Assembly (NCBI GenBank): GCA_001051155.2
Contig: JYIP02000001.1
Coordinates: 5,208,001 to 5,272,000 of the forward strand
Direction of reading: 5' to 3'
Source of the DNA: Chrysoporthe austroafricana
Lineage: Eukaryota; Ascomycota; Sordariomycetes; Diaporthales; Cryphonectriaceae
Length of the DNA stretch: 64,000 nt
The notes under the pieces are model-generated. The model saw nothing but the letters and a program-made list of their open reading frames with translations. It was not told the DNA's origin and made no database searches. Both the position numbers and the translations under genes were made by a program. Positions 34,912 to 45,550 of the stretch are shown in pieces (position 1 is the stretch's first letter; each line of letters starts with the position of its first letter).

Positions 34912-36272
34912 ATGACTCCGGACGCTCCCCAGATGTTCCCGGTGGGCCCGCTGGCACACCACCCCTACCAGCACCAGTACAGCGCCTGGTCCGCACCACA
35001 CACACAGCCCATCTCCGTGAGGCAATACCCAAGCACAAGCAGCGCCTTCAGCGCATCGGCACACCCAGATGAGGACTGGACCAAGGTATCCGATCTTGCC
35101 GAGCGCCGCCGGATACAGAACAGGATTGCCCAGCGCAACTACCGTGAGTATTCCCCTTCCCCCTCGACACTGAGCCTTCCAAACCCCCCAAGAGCCTCTA
35201 CTGACCCGGGTTTCGCAATCTCTAGGCAAGAAGATCAAGGAGCGCATGCAGTTCCTCGAGAGCAAGGCGGCCGGAGAGGAGGGCAAGGGCAGCAACGCCA
35301 AGAAGTCCCCCAAGGTCAACAGCATCAAGAAGCAGCAGCAGCAGCACCACCAGCGGCGCCGCTCCTCGCCACCAGCGGCGGCCCACCAGCCGCTGGCGGC
35401 GCCCGTCGCGATGCACCACCCCTACACACCGCCCATGAACCCGGAGGACCAGCCCTTCTTCCCCTCGCCCAGCCCGCCGGCGTCCAGCAGCCCGCCGCCC
35501 TTCGCGGCCTACCAGGCCAGCTACTCGCCGCCTAACGACGGCGGCTTCTACACGGGCCACCCGGTGACGACGTGGATGGGGACGGCGGCCATGACGGCGA
35601 CCGCGGCGCCCACGCTGCCGCCCATGACGCACTTCTCGGAGGCGTACGGCACCGCTGGAAGCAAGGGGAATGAGTCGATGTCGTTTGCAAGCTACGGCGA
35701 CTACTCGCTTGGGGTCCCCGCGACCGCCTCGCCCTACGATTCAAATCCTCATGTGAGTTCCCACCAACACCATCAGGCGTCGAGGTCATCATCGGCTCTC
35801 CCTCCTGTCACCACCTTCCCCTCCTACGGCGGTAGTGATGTCGTATCCACCTCTTCCTCATCATCATCGACCACGGCCGCCGCCGCCGGTCACCTCGCTG
35901 CACCTGATCTCTACCGCTCTCGCTATCCTCCTCCCGCGCCCTCCAGGGGCTGAGGGGCAGGCATAGCAGGAGATAGAGAGCGGGAGATACGGGGCCGCCA
36001 CAGAGAGACAAACAATTATGTATCATTCATATCATGTGCGTGCGGTGAGAGTTAAAAAAACAGCGAGCACCTTGTTTTCCGCCCCCCAATTTCCTTCCAG
36101 CACAATGTCAAACCCAAAAACGCATCAGAAAAGAACAGAAGCGCTGATATGCGACTCTCATCAGACTCCTGCACTCTCGCACTCGTTCGACCACTCGGGC
36201 TCGTCCGACGCGGCCTCTGAGCCGGAGTGGAGCGTCTACCCTGCCACCCCACTGTCGATGGGGTCGCCATGA
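34912..36272 (+). CDS. Fungal bZIP transcription factor with minimal zipper
   Basis: Preferred exons: 34912-35143, 35226-35752, 36165-36272; 288 residues. The start has good context (AACAATGA); an in-frame ATG at 34813 is weaker and would add 33 Thr/Asn-rich residues. The basic region is at about 64-83, ERRRIQNRIAQRNYRKKIKE, with the fungal NRxAQRxYR signature. The first intron interrupts the Arg codon of NYR. After it the leucine-heptad zipper is essentially absent, replaced by Lys/Gln/His-rich then Pro/Ser-rich sequence. A 412-nt second intron (GTGAGT at 35753; branch CTGAT; acceptor CTCATCAG ending 36164) joins SNPH to TPALSHSFDHS, ending YPATPLSMGSP, a tail style I recognise from related fungal bZIP proteins. 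Without that splice the frame stays open to a stop at 35953 (319 residues). The protein is nuclear and targets are unknown. A long CA-rich leader with several upstream ATGs suggests translational control. Confidence 0.82.
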
Positions 36273-39200
36273 GCACGCCAAGAAAGGCGTTCCAAACAAA
36301 AATAAATAAAAACAAAAAAAAAACACACACAAATCAAACACACATAATTGTTACAAAGGGATTTTTTCGGATGGAGTTATCAAAAGGGCAGGCTCAGCCG
36401 GTAGCTAGCTGGCCGGAGTTGGGACGATGGGATTCCGAGCGTCGGGGGTGGTTTCGTAAACACTACCCCCGCTCTACGGCTGCTCGTGTTGGGTTTTCAT
36501 GTTGGTCTATGCATATATATACCGTTTTAACGCTGTCATGTATCTTTCACGAACGTTTTCCAGAGGTCAGGTGGGCAAGGAAAGCAAGCGTTTTGGTCTT
36601 TGGTCACGGTCTTCAGGAAAGCAAGGTCAGAAAGCAAAGGTGCAAACAAGACATTTTCCCCACATGAGCTCATCGTTATGAAGACTGTCCCCTCTTTTTT
36701 TCAATTCGTGGCCTTTTTTTCCTTTCGTTTCCTTATCTTTTTTCCTTCTTGTTTCACGTTGATCTCTCGGGAACTCTGTTCTTTCGATCAATGGATCTGG
36801 CTGATTGGCGCATCATCGGATCTTTGGCTGGTCTGGTCTGGTCTGAACTGGTCGTTCTGGGGAGGTCCAGCAGGCCGGAAGTTTAGGTCTCGGTTTCGGG
36901 TCGCATCCCTCGTGGTTGGGCCCCACTGGGGGGGGTGCTCTCAATGCGACGTCAGGCTGGGATCGGCTAACCATGGGAGGATTTGGAGGGGGTTTTTGCC
37001 CTTTCGTCATTCCTTCCTGGCTGCCGCTTCGCAGAGGGCCCGGAGGTCCGAGATCCTTCTGGTATCACCTTTATTATTTAGAGGGGAAGGAAGGGGAAGA
37101 GCCTGGCTGTTCATACCTGCTTGGCCGCCGCCGGGGGGGTGGTGGGATATCGTTGGCATGCAAAAACGGGAGTATGTACGTGTATACGGGCAGACAGATG
37201 TGGGTCTCACTGACCGCGGAAACAATGCGATTCGAGGAATTTATCCAGGAAAAGTGCTATTGGCAGCCTAGTGTTTGAGCAAATTCTAGACTTCAGCTTC
37301 TGTCCCCCAAAAGATGTCCCTACGAGCATACCTCCTGCGAATGATCACTCGTCCCCTCTCAGAGCAATCAAACCTTCTCTTCACCGTCCCATATCGCTCT
37401 CGACATGCCTTTCCGACCGGCTGGGCCGGGGCGAGAGCTAGGGCCTCCCAGACCTGGACCAACCGGCCCCGACCAGCGCTGTTGGTGCTGTGCCGCAGCC
37501 TCGCCGAATAGAAATCTGACAGTTATGAAAGTCGGGGCCCTCTTCGTGCAAGTTCTCGGCCTCGTGATTCCCGGATCCGGTCGCCTGCATTTTTTACTGA
37601 TCCTACGGCCGCGTACCCCTCAGCACCTGTTGGTAGGCAGGCAGGGAGGGAATTGTGCCCCCAGATGTTGGTTTATCGCAGTATGATACCGTTTTCTGTT
37701 GTTCTCCACCCCCTATTCACGAGAGGTTCTCGGGAGACCAAAATGATGCCAGGCACGGACCCGGTGAGATTTTGGCTCCCGAGGGGGTGAAATCTCAGCC
37801 CTACGAACGATGGGGTGCATATCACGACGGCCCGCCTGGGCAACGGTGAGCGAGGAGAACAGAGAGGAAGAAGCATGAAAGAAAAAAGGTCTTACATCAG
37901 ACTGTCAACAATACATTGACATCTCGGCAGATAAATTGACCTGTGCTACCTAGCCATCTTATCTTGATCGATCGATTTGTCTTAACGTAGATAGCCTCAC
38001 ATGAGAACTCAGGACACGGCAAGGGAACGACGACCCTAGTGCTAGGCGCCCCGTACTGTCTGGGTGATGAGCGGCTGTACTGCTCTCAGTCAGCGGTCAC
38101 GCCGCCTCGGACGCTATACAACAGAGGGCCGTCAAGTGCCGACGGCCCAACGGACTTAGGTGTTGACAGCGCCAGTCCGAAATTACGCCTCTCGTCTGCC
38201 CTCTCTCTTTCTCTTTCCAGCGAGGCGCTGCCGCTATGGACCCACAGGCTCCTCAATCCTTCGCATGTGCGGAAAGGCCCCGGCATCGTGCGCAGGGTCG
38301 AGTTCCAATAAGTCGCGAGAATGTGCTCACGCCAAACAGGCAAAAGAAAGCCTCGCGGTCTGCCTGTGCCTTGTCTTCAGCATCCTTCCCACCCCCACCC
38401 TGGTGTCGACCATCGATCCGCGCCGCGTGACGCTGCAGAGTCTGGAGTCTGGACTCGATCCTGGCGCCAAGCCGTGCCTCGCCTTGGCACGTCTGCTCAG
38501 CCCGCCTTCGAGCGACAGCCGGGCGAGTAGCTGCGACCGTCGGGGCCGAGTGTGACCAAGACTGCATCCCACCCTGCGCTGCTGCAGCCTCGCAAGGACA
38601 CCCGCTTATGGACCCGACCCCTCCTATCGCGCCCCCCGCCCCTCACTCCCCTGAAGCAGAGAGAGGGTGCGGCTCTGCTGAAAACGTACAATACGGGCGC
38701 AGGAATCGCCCGACGTAGGGTCGGGGCCCGCCGTGCGTGCGTTCCGCATAGGCCATATTGGCGGTTTAATTGGCAGCTGAGCGGAGAGGTACACGGTACT
38801 GCAGTAGATGAAGAGATGCAGAGGCTATCCCGCGTCGGGACGAATGGCGGGCTCGCATCGAGGCCCTCGCATTTCCCTCTCGTGGGGTGGAGGGGTTGCA
38901 TCCGCGTCTATGTCGGGCAAGATTCGCGAGCTGGCAGGCAGCCACACCGCGGCGCGGTGACCGCCGGTATGCCTCTACCCAAGGTCAGTCAGCCTTGCGG
39001 GTGCGATGCCGTCACTCCCCACCACCCGAGGACAGCTGCCGCGAGTGATTCCTACGAGCACGCCACGGCAGACACTTCGCCTACGCTCCTGGGGTCAGCG
39101 CCGACGATCCTCCCGACCCAGAGAGGATTGACGGGGGCTCTGGCCGGATCTCGCTGGTGCGCAGCGGCGTGGACCGGCAGCAGGTCTGGACTCGCAAACA

Positions 39201-40296
39201 GATGCGACAGCACGATCCTCATGACGTAGGGAGCTCTGGGGAGCGCACGCACTGGTGTGGCATGCTCTGGCCGTGCAGGCTGAGATCGAAGCTGGGGGCC
39301 ACGTGCTATTTTTTGATAAGGATCTGACGAGAGACCGGTTTTCTCCTTGCCGACATGCGTCCACTAGACAAAAGGTCAAGATGGCGTGCATGTACCGCAA
39401 GTAGTCACCGCCATAGTGTGATAGATTCCCTCGCCGGTAGACTCAGAGGATGGCCTTGTCGGGGTGTCGTCTCCTCCTGGTCGTCCTGGGGACGCCTGAG
39501 GAGAGGAGGAACCCAAGAGGTACCGAGCCACACGGCTGGGCGCACCTGGCGGGCGGGGTACCTCTTAGGTTCCCGCGCCAAACGACCCCACTGGTGGAAG
39601 GCAATTCCAGAGCAAAAGGACACTACGAAGCGCAACGAGCATGCTGATTCGCCAGTGATCCCGATATGACGGCACGGCGGGGTACCCCGGTAAGTAGTGG
39701 AGCGCACAGACCTCATATCAGAGTGCTGTGGTACCGGGGTACTCTGGTACAAACCACCGCGTACCGCAGTGCTCCACCAGGGGGGCCACATGGCATCTGC
39801 TGCTATGTACCGTGTACGGCGGGCTTCTTCTTCGCGTCGAGGCAGCTCTGCTTCTTCCACCGCTTCCGAGACGCCCATCCAGATTGTCGACGCCCTGGCC
39901 TCGTTTCGTATTGACCTTGGTCGGCTCGACGATCCCGCTCCCAGTCTCTGCGCGCAGCGTCACGGCCAACGGGAAACGGATACGGAACGCACCGCAGGGG
40001 GGTTAACGGTGGTAATTGGTGAATTGCCCAGCCGTCCCTCTCCACTATCAGGCAGCCACTTCAGCCCGTGGTCCACCTCTACTATCACACCGAGAGCCAG
40101 CCTCGTCTCGTGTGTCCCCCCAGGTCCCGCCTGATCCGGCTTTAACGAGGGGGAATACGTGCAGTCGTCCCGCTCATCTCGCTGGACCCAGCAGCCATTT
40201 TTCAGCTGCCTGCTGCAGCGCCTCGCATCGTCGCCCACAAGCCATCGAGGTGCGGAACAGGAAGCAGAAGCATCTCTGCCTCCACCGTCGCGCGCC
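36273..40296. other. Gene-poor stretch between bZIP and CIA30 genes
   Basis: The first kilobase is AT- and pyrimidine-rich (poly-A near 36300-36340, T-runs near 36700-36760) and may include the bZIP 3' UTR. The rest is GC-rich with chance frames on both strands, the longest 225 codons at 38552-39229, none with domain resemblance. A near-perfect inverted repeat lies at 39508-39573, and GGTACC-centred short palindromes cluster at 39520-39780. Confidence 0.5.
39508..39573. repeat. Inverted repeat with 17-nt arms (hairpin)
   Basis: The left arm at 39508-39524 (GGAACCCAAGAGGTACC) pairs with the right arm at 39557-39573 (GGTACCTCTTAGGTTCC) at 16 of 17 positions, around a 32-nt loop. There is no T-run to suggest a terminator, and no adjoining gene ends here. 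Confidence 0.8.
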
Positions 40297-41868
40297 ATGT
40301 ATCTCTTCGGAGGAGACAGGTATGGCACACACAACAGCACCCGACCCTCCATCCCCTTCGACCATGCTTGCTGCGCGCTTAATCCGTTCGCCGGCCACTC
40401 TGGCCCCCGGAACGAAATCCTCCCGCCTCCCTCCCGCTTTATCCGGGCCCTACATCACATATCACTGCACCGTATGTACGAGGGGCCAGCGTTTCTCGTG
40501 TGTCCAGTGTCCTTCCTGCAAGGGAAGGATTCCTCCTAGATTCATGTGTCCGTGCTGGGCCTAGCGCCCATGCATCGTACTTTGTGTGTGGGGATGAAGG
40601 GTCCTGCGCAGCTTGCCGGCGACCCGTGCAACCCCCCCCCCAACCAGCTTGATCTCCACATCCACCCACCACAATGCATGTGATAATTCCCCATCTCAGC
40701 TCTCAAAATGAATGCAGTAAACGAGCACATGGCGCGATCCCCTGGCGAGCGGGCAACAGCTGAAATCGCACCACCAACAGACCGTGGGAGGCGTCCCAGT
40801 TCACCACCTCGGACGACCGCGTCCGGGGCGGCAGGAGCCGGTCCTACCTGACCGTCCTGGACCCCGGGGGGCCGGGAGGTTCGGGCCCCGGCGCCGAGTT
40901 CCACGGCAGCCTGGACATCGAGGCCCTCGGCGGCGCCGGCTTCGCCTCACAGCGGACCCCCGATAGCTTCCCAGCCCTCGACCTGTCCGCGTACAGCGCG
41001 CTCGTGCTGGACGTGGCCCGCGCCGACGGGAAGAGGTACACCGTCACGCTGAAGGGCGAGGTGCTGCCCAGGGGGCCCGACGGCAGGGAGCAGAGCACCG
41101 TGAGCTGGGAGTACGACTTCGTCGTGGAGGCTGGGGAGGCCGGGGTGGCCGGGGAGGCCGGGCAGCTGGTGACTATCCCCTTTGAAGACCTCAAGCCGAC
41201 GTACCGGGGCAGGCCGAAGCCCGACGCGGCGCCCCTTGATCTGAGGAACGTGAGGAGGGTCACGTTCATGATGAGGAGGTAGGTGCGCGCTTTCCTATCT
41301 GTTTCCTGCGGCAAATTATGGCTCGCAAGGACTCGTGCCAGTGTGAGCATTGCCTACGCCACGGCATCGAGAAACGCACAAGAAAAGGGCAATACATGTT
41401 GCGCCCTTCGACCGGGGCGGTCGTTCTAGCGGACAGGGCTCGAAAGGAGCCGACGCAGGGCCGAGAGAGGGGCCGAGATGGCGTCTTCGTGATCCTCAGC
41501 ATGGGAGACGAACGAGAGGCCAGCACGACGGGCAGCCCGAGTCCCCGCGCCCTAGAGTCTCTCTTTCTCTGACCGTTCCGCATCTCTCCTATTGCATTCT
41601 ACTCGACTCGCCCTAGCGACGCGATTTCCACACTGTGCTTTGAATCAAGCTGACGAAAACTGGCAGCTTCTTTGGCGAGCAAAAGGGGGATTTCTCCATC
41701 GTCCTCAACTCCGTGTCGGTCACGAAGACGGGCGAGACACAGTCCAAGTCAAGAGCCCGCGCCGCAGCTGTTAGCGCGGGCGAGCCTCTGCCTGATGACG
41801 TGGGCGGCAATGGCAGCAGTGAGGGCTTCGTTTCCTGGGTCGGCAGGGTCCTTGGTTGGAGTAGATGA
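40297..41868 (+). CDS. CIA30 (complex I intermediate-associated protein 30) family protein
   Basis: Exons: 40297-40319, 40781-41278, 41667-41868; 240 residues. The 23-nt first exon reads MYLFGGD and is spliced through a 461-nt intron (GTATGG...CAACAG) to RPWEASQFTTSDDRVRGG, recreating the usual N-terminus of fungal CIA30-like proteins. Exon 2 carries the domain core: FHGSLDIEALGGAGFASQRT, DLSAYSALVLDV, GKRYTVTLKGE, IPFEDLKPTYRGRP and DLRNVRRVTFMMR. Reading on gives a stop at 41279-41281, but a 388-nt intron (GTAGGT...TGGCAG) leads to SFFGEQKGDFSIVLNSVSV, the expected C-terminal strand of the fold. The family includes mitochondrial complex I assembly factors, while fungal members without a clear presequence, like this one, may have other roles. 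No obvious targeting peptide is present. A divergent, low-complexity Gly/Pro insertion follows the VRGGRSRSYL motif. Confidence 0.85.
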
Positions 41869-43087
41869 CAAGGGCAGCGACGCAGAACGGGCCGTTTCTC
41901 ACTATCTCCTAACTTTGAAGGCCTTCCTAGATCCTTCCCGGAGGTCCCAGCCGGTTGGCATGAAGGTCGTCGACTGCCGGTGGTTCATGCAGCCTACCAT
42001 AAAATAGTTCAACAATTACGAGGAAAATCTCTTGCCTCCTTTCCGCGGCCGCGTAGGGCATGTTCACGTCTCGCTCTTGCGTTGGATTGACGTCCTCTAA
42101 GGAGAAGCTGCTGCCCTTCCTCCGGTCCCTCTCTTGTAGTGCAAGGTAAGTCAAGGAGCTACGAACGACAGCATTCCGGTCCGAGAGCTGGAGGAGGCAT
42201 AGTCTGGCTGCGTCACGTTGCGCAGAGAATCTGAGTCACAATTGCAACCCCCTTTGCACAAACACAATTTGACAGGAGCAGGAGCCTCCTCCCAGGACAA
42301 GAGATGACATAGACAACGCCGCCACGTGGCAAAAACTTTGGACTGTTAGTCCGACCACGGGAGCTTGGCACATCGCATCATCAGCCGGGAGGAAAACTAT
42401 CCTGAGACCGTGAAACCCGATGGTGCACGGCTCGGCGGATCTGAACTGTGGCGCAGACCCCATCTGCTCCTGAACAGCAAAGAAAATGAGAGAAAAAGTA
42501 CAACAGCTCGGTGAAACGAGTTGTCTCGTGGCACTGGCCAGCATATGAGTACTGAGACGAGTTTGAATTGGCCATTTAGACCGCACATGTCGATCAACGG
42601 GGAAGATCTTGGCAAGACAGTGGCTTCCAGGTTATCCTTCTACGGCGATCTTCTGAGCTTGTTTGCTCGTGGGCGAGAGGGACGCCGAGCAAAGATAACA
42701 GGCCTGAGCTTTGTGGGTCTACTCGATATGAAAAGGATTTCTTCATAACGCCATTATATACAGACTGTACCATCCACCTGAATGTTGCCTTGATCTACCT
42801 AAACGCGTTCAGGTCATTCTCAATTAGTTTAGGGAATTCTCGACAAGAGAAGGTATCATATGTGCGCAAAAGAAAAATATATCCTTCGTAGAGAGATAGC
42901 GAGCGAAAAAGAAGAGAAACAAAAGACATCAGCGTAGTGAGTGTAGGTGTTGAATCCGTAGAGAGTGTGATAAAATTTCTTGCTGAAAAGCACATCGTAA
43001 CCCGCACGCCTTTTCCATTCTAATCCAATCTTACTATTACCATCCTGAGACTCCCTACATGCAATCGAAAGCTGTAGCGCAACTCTA
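41869..43087. other. Convergent spacer between CIA30 and GTPase genes
   Basis: Both flanking genes end into this 1.2 kb. It is AT-richer than the blocks to the left and shows only short chance frames. No RNA gene or repeat was recognised; 3' UTRs presumably occupy both ends. Confidence 0.5.
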
Positions 43088-45550
43088 TCAGACCCACACC
43101 GTCATAGGCCGACTTTCCGACCGCTTAGGGACCATAGGAGGAGGAGGAGGTGGTGGTGGCGGCGGCGGCGGCGTGGGCGGCAACATCTTCACGTAGCTGC
43201 CTCGCGAGGAGGACGTCGCGAGCTCCTCCCTAGCAGGCTGCTTCTGATCAGCACTGCGGACAAGGTCCGGAACGGATGTGCTCCTCTTGTTGATATTGAC
43301 GACGTCGAGCTCCAGCGGGGGTAGTATTGGCGCATACTCGCTCACATGGGACACCTGTGATACGTCGCTAAGCTGCTTGTGCCTATGCCGGCCGCTGTGC
43401 TCCTCGCTCCTCCGGGAGCTCTGAGAGGACCCGCGGCGGGACAGATCCGGATTCGGCATCGATTCGGTGGTGTCGTGGGTCGCATTTGTTGGCTCGTGTT
43501 TTGTGTTGGTATCGGTGGATGTATTGACGGTGAAACTGGGCTTGGTCTTCCTCGGCCTGATAGCTCCGCGGGCGGGTAGCGAGTTCCTGGGCAGCCGGCG
43601 CAGGCCACGCTCGGGTATGCTGTCGCTCTGGATCCGATGGCTTCGTGACAGCCTTCCGGATACGTTCTTGGTGGTCCTACGCTGTCTCTTCGTCTCCTCT
43701 GGCTCTATTGGCGTCTCCAGCGTCGTGACAGCGACCATGTTCACAGACCTCTTGGGCCCATCATCGGTGAAGGGATTGTATATCACGTCCGGGATGGTTG
43801 GCATGACTCCCAGAGCGGACTGCCGCGGCTTCCTTTCCATTTTCTGAGTCTTCTCCGACCACATCACATCTGTGATGGCATTGCGAGAGCCTCCCCTCGC
43901 AGGACCATATGGCGTTGTCCATCTGCTGAACATTGTATCTGGCTGCTCCCTCTCAACAGGCGTGAGCTCCTGCGGCGTCCGAGGCCGCTGCTCGCCCTGG
44001 TCTTCCTGGTGACGGGCACTGTCTTCTGGCAAGGAGCTTTCCTGAAGACTCTTCACCTCAACCTTTCCACCCCACACTTCCTCCTCGGTCTCCGCACCGG
44101 AGTCGTCTCCGCCATCAGCCTCGGTGAATAGCTGCGACAGCTTCTCCGAGATGATCTGCCACCAGTGCGGCAAGCACGACCTGGCCACAGACCTCTTCAC
44201 CGCACGCGTTGCCGGTCGGCCACCCGCCTGCAGCTCCCTGAGGATGGCGGCCTCGAGACGCTCGCGCGCGAGCTCGTCGCGCCGCCGCGCCTGCCGCTCC
44301 GCCATGACCTGGTCGACGATAATGCCGTACGCCTCGTCGACGTTGGCGTTAGTCTTGGCCGACGCCTCAATGTACGCACAGTCGGGGCCGAACCGGCGAG
44401 CCAGCTCCCGGCCCTCCTCCGCTGTGACCTGCCTCTCCATCGGCCCGCCGCGGTCCCTCAGCTTGTCTGTCTGCGTCGCTATCACTAGCACGGGCACTCC
44501 TGCTTCCTCGGGCGGTGACCGTGTCATCGTCCGTGTGAGCACGCGCTGCAGGGGTTCTTCCGCGGTCGCGTTGGAGGTGAAATCGTCGTCCATTCGGAGT
44601 ATGGGGTGCGTATCGGCAGAGATATCGGGGTCATACCTCGTGTCAGCGGCAGTGGGTGTTGCTTGGCTGTACATGCTTGACATGCTTAGGGTAGACCGTG
44701 AGCTCCTGACGCTGTCATGCCTCACGGCCGGTAAGTGCCTCTTGTCCACAAAGACTGCGGCCCGCTTCGACTTAGCGAACCGGGTGTCAGCCTCTCGGAC
44801 CATTGTCAGCTTCCTACCCTCCGCGAACTCAGGACTTGGAAGACGAAGCGGGCTAGGCGTCGGGGTCTGTAGCGGGAGGCTCGGCAGATGCTTTTCATCA
44901 ACGCGGTCGTCGTGCTTCTCGTCGCCGCTCGAGAACAACGATATCTCGCTGCGGCTATCCTCAGTCTCGTCGGGCCGGCGCGGCAATCTCTTCGAAAATG
45001 AGTGCAGTGGCAACGCCCAACGCGCCAAATTCGTCGGAGTCGTGGTAGTGAGTCCGTTAGGAAGTCGGATGATGTCGTCGGAAAGCCGAATCTCGCGCCC
45101 GGTGTACAGGATATCCTCTATGATCCCACCATCGATCCACTCATACGATTCCTTGGACCAGGGATTAAACATGACCATTACCGCATCCGACTGCTCCAGC
45201 AGCCTCCTCCTGCGACCTCTCCACTGGTGTGCCCAGTGTGCTCGGTCTATCGGGTCCGTGGTGGCCCCGCCCCGGCCCGCCCGCAGCTCGTGTATGATGA
45301 GATGCACGTCCGTGCCGTCGATTAGCCGGACGTGCTTGTGACCGCCCATGCGGTACGTGCTCTCGGATCCCATATCGACGAATTGCCGGAGGGTGTACCG
45401 CGACTGCAGTCTGGTCTTGCCGGTCCCCGGTGCGCCCAACAGCACGATCTGGATATCCTCCGCCTTGGGGGCTGGCACCTCGGGAGAGCTCGAAGGCGAC
45501 GAGCGCCAGCACGAGCCGTCCGATGACGATGACCATTCCTTTGCAGTCAT
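43088..45550 (-). CDS. Divergent Ras-like GTPase-domain protein with long insertion and polyproline tail
   Basis: Single exon, 820 residues. A short Ser-rich start leads to IQIVLLGAPGTGKTRLQ, a P-loop at residues 39-46. HKHVRLIDGTDVHLIIHEL follows where switch II would be, without the DxxG motif, then DAVMVMFNPWSKESYEWI, matching the strand before the Rab/Ras variable helix. A Ser/Pro/charged insertion of roughly 200 residues (about 150-350) splits the domain. The fold then resumes with VPVLVIATQTDKLRD, where the NKxD base-specificity motif has become TQTD, and ends with IEASAKTNANVDEAY (SAK motif intact). After about 425 the chain looks disordered and basic, with a run of about 14 prolines near 797-810. 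GTP binding is plausible but altered, and hydrolysis is doubtful. Cellular role is unknown. The polyproline tract suggests an SH3, WW or profilin partner. Confidence 0.85.
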   Translation of the reverse strand: MTAKEWSSSSDGSCWRSSPSSSPEVPAPKAEDIQIVLLGAPGTGKTRLQSRYTLRQFVDMGSESTYRMGGHKHVRLIDGTDVHLIIHELRAGRGGATTDPIDRAHWAHQWRGRRRRLLEQSDAVMVMFNPWSKESYEWIDGGIIEDILYTGREIRLSDDIIRLPNGLTTTTPTNLARWALPLHSFSKRLPRRPDETEDSRSEISLFSSGDEKHDDRVDEKHLPSLPLQTPTPSPLRLPSPEFAEGRKLTMVREADTRFAKSKRAAVFVDKRHLPAVRHDSVRSSRSTLSMSSMYSQATPTAADTRYDPDISADTHPILRMDDDFTSNATAEEPLQRVLTRTMTRSPPEEAGVPVLVIATQTDKLRDRGGPMERQVTAEEGRELARRFGPDCAYIEASAKTNANVDEAYGIIVDQVMAERQARRRDELARERLEAAILRELQAGGRPATRAVKRSVARSCLPHWWQIISEKLSQLFTEADGGDDSGAETEEEVWGGKVEVKSLQESSLPEDSARHQEDQGEQRPRTPQELTPVEREQPDTMFSRWTTPYGPARGGSRNAITDVMWSEKTQKMERKPRQSALGVMPTIPDVIYNPFTDDGPKRSVNMVAVTTLETPIEPEETKRQRRTTKNVSGRLSRSHRIQSDSIPERGLRRLPRNSLPARGAIRPRKTKPSFTVNTSTDTNTKHEPTNATHDTTESMPNPDLSRRGSSQSSRRSEEHSGRHRHKQLSDVSQVSHVSEYAPILPPLELDVVNINKRSTSVPDLVRSADQKQPAREELATSSSRGSYVKMLPPTPPPPPPPPPPPPMVPKRSESRPMTVWV

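Noticed and set aside
36600..37271. 223-codon plus-strand ORF rich in Phe and Trp
   Set aside because: Translation of T-rich sequence downstream of the bZIP gene; no domain and poor start.
44124..45341. 405-codon plus-strand ORF
   Set aside because: Exact antisense shadow of the GTPase gene; Ser/Arg/Cys-rich with no domain.
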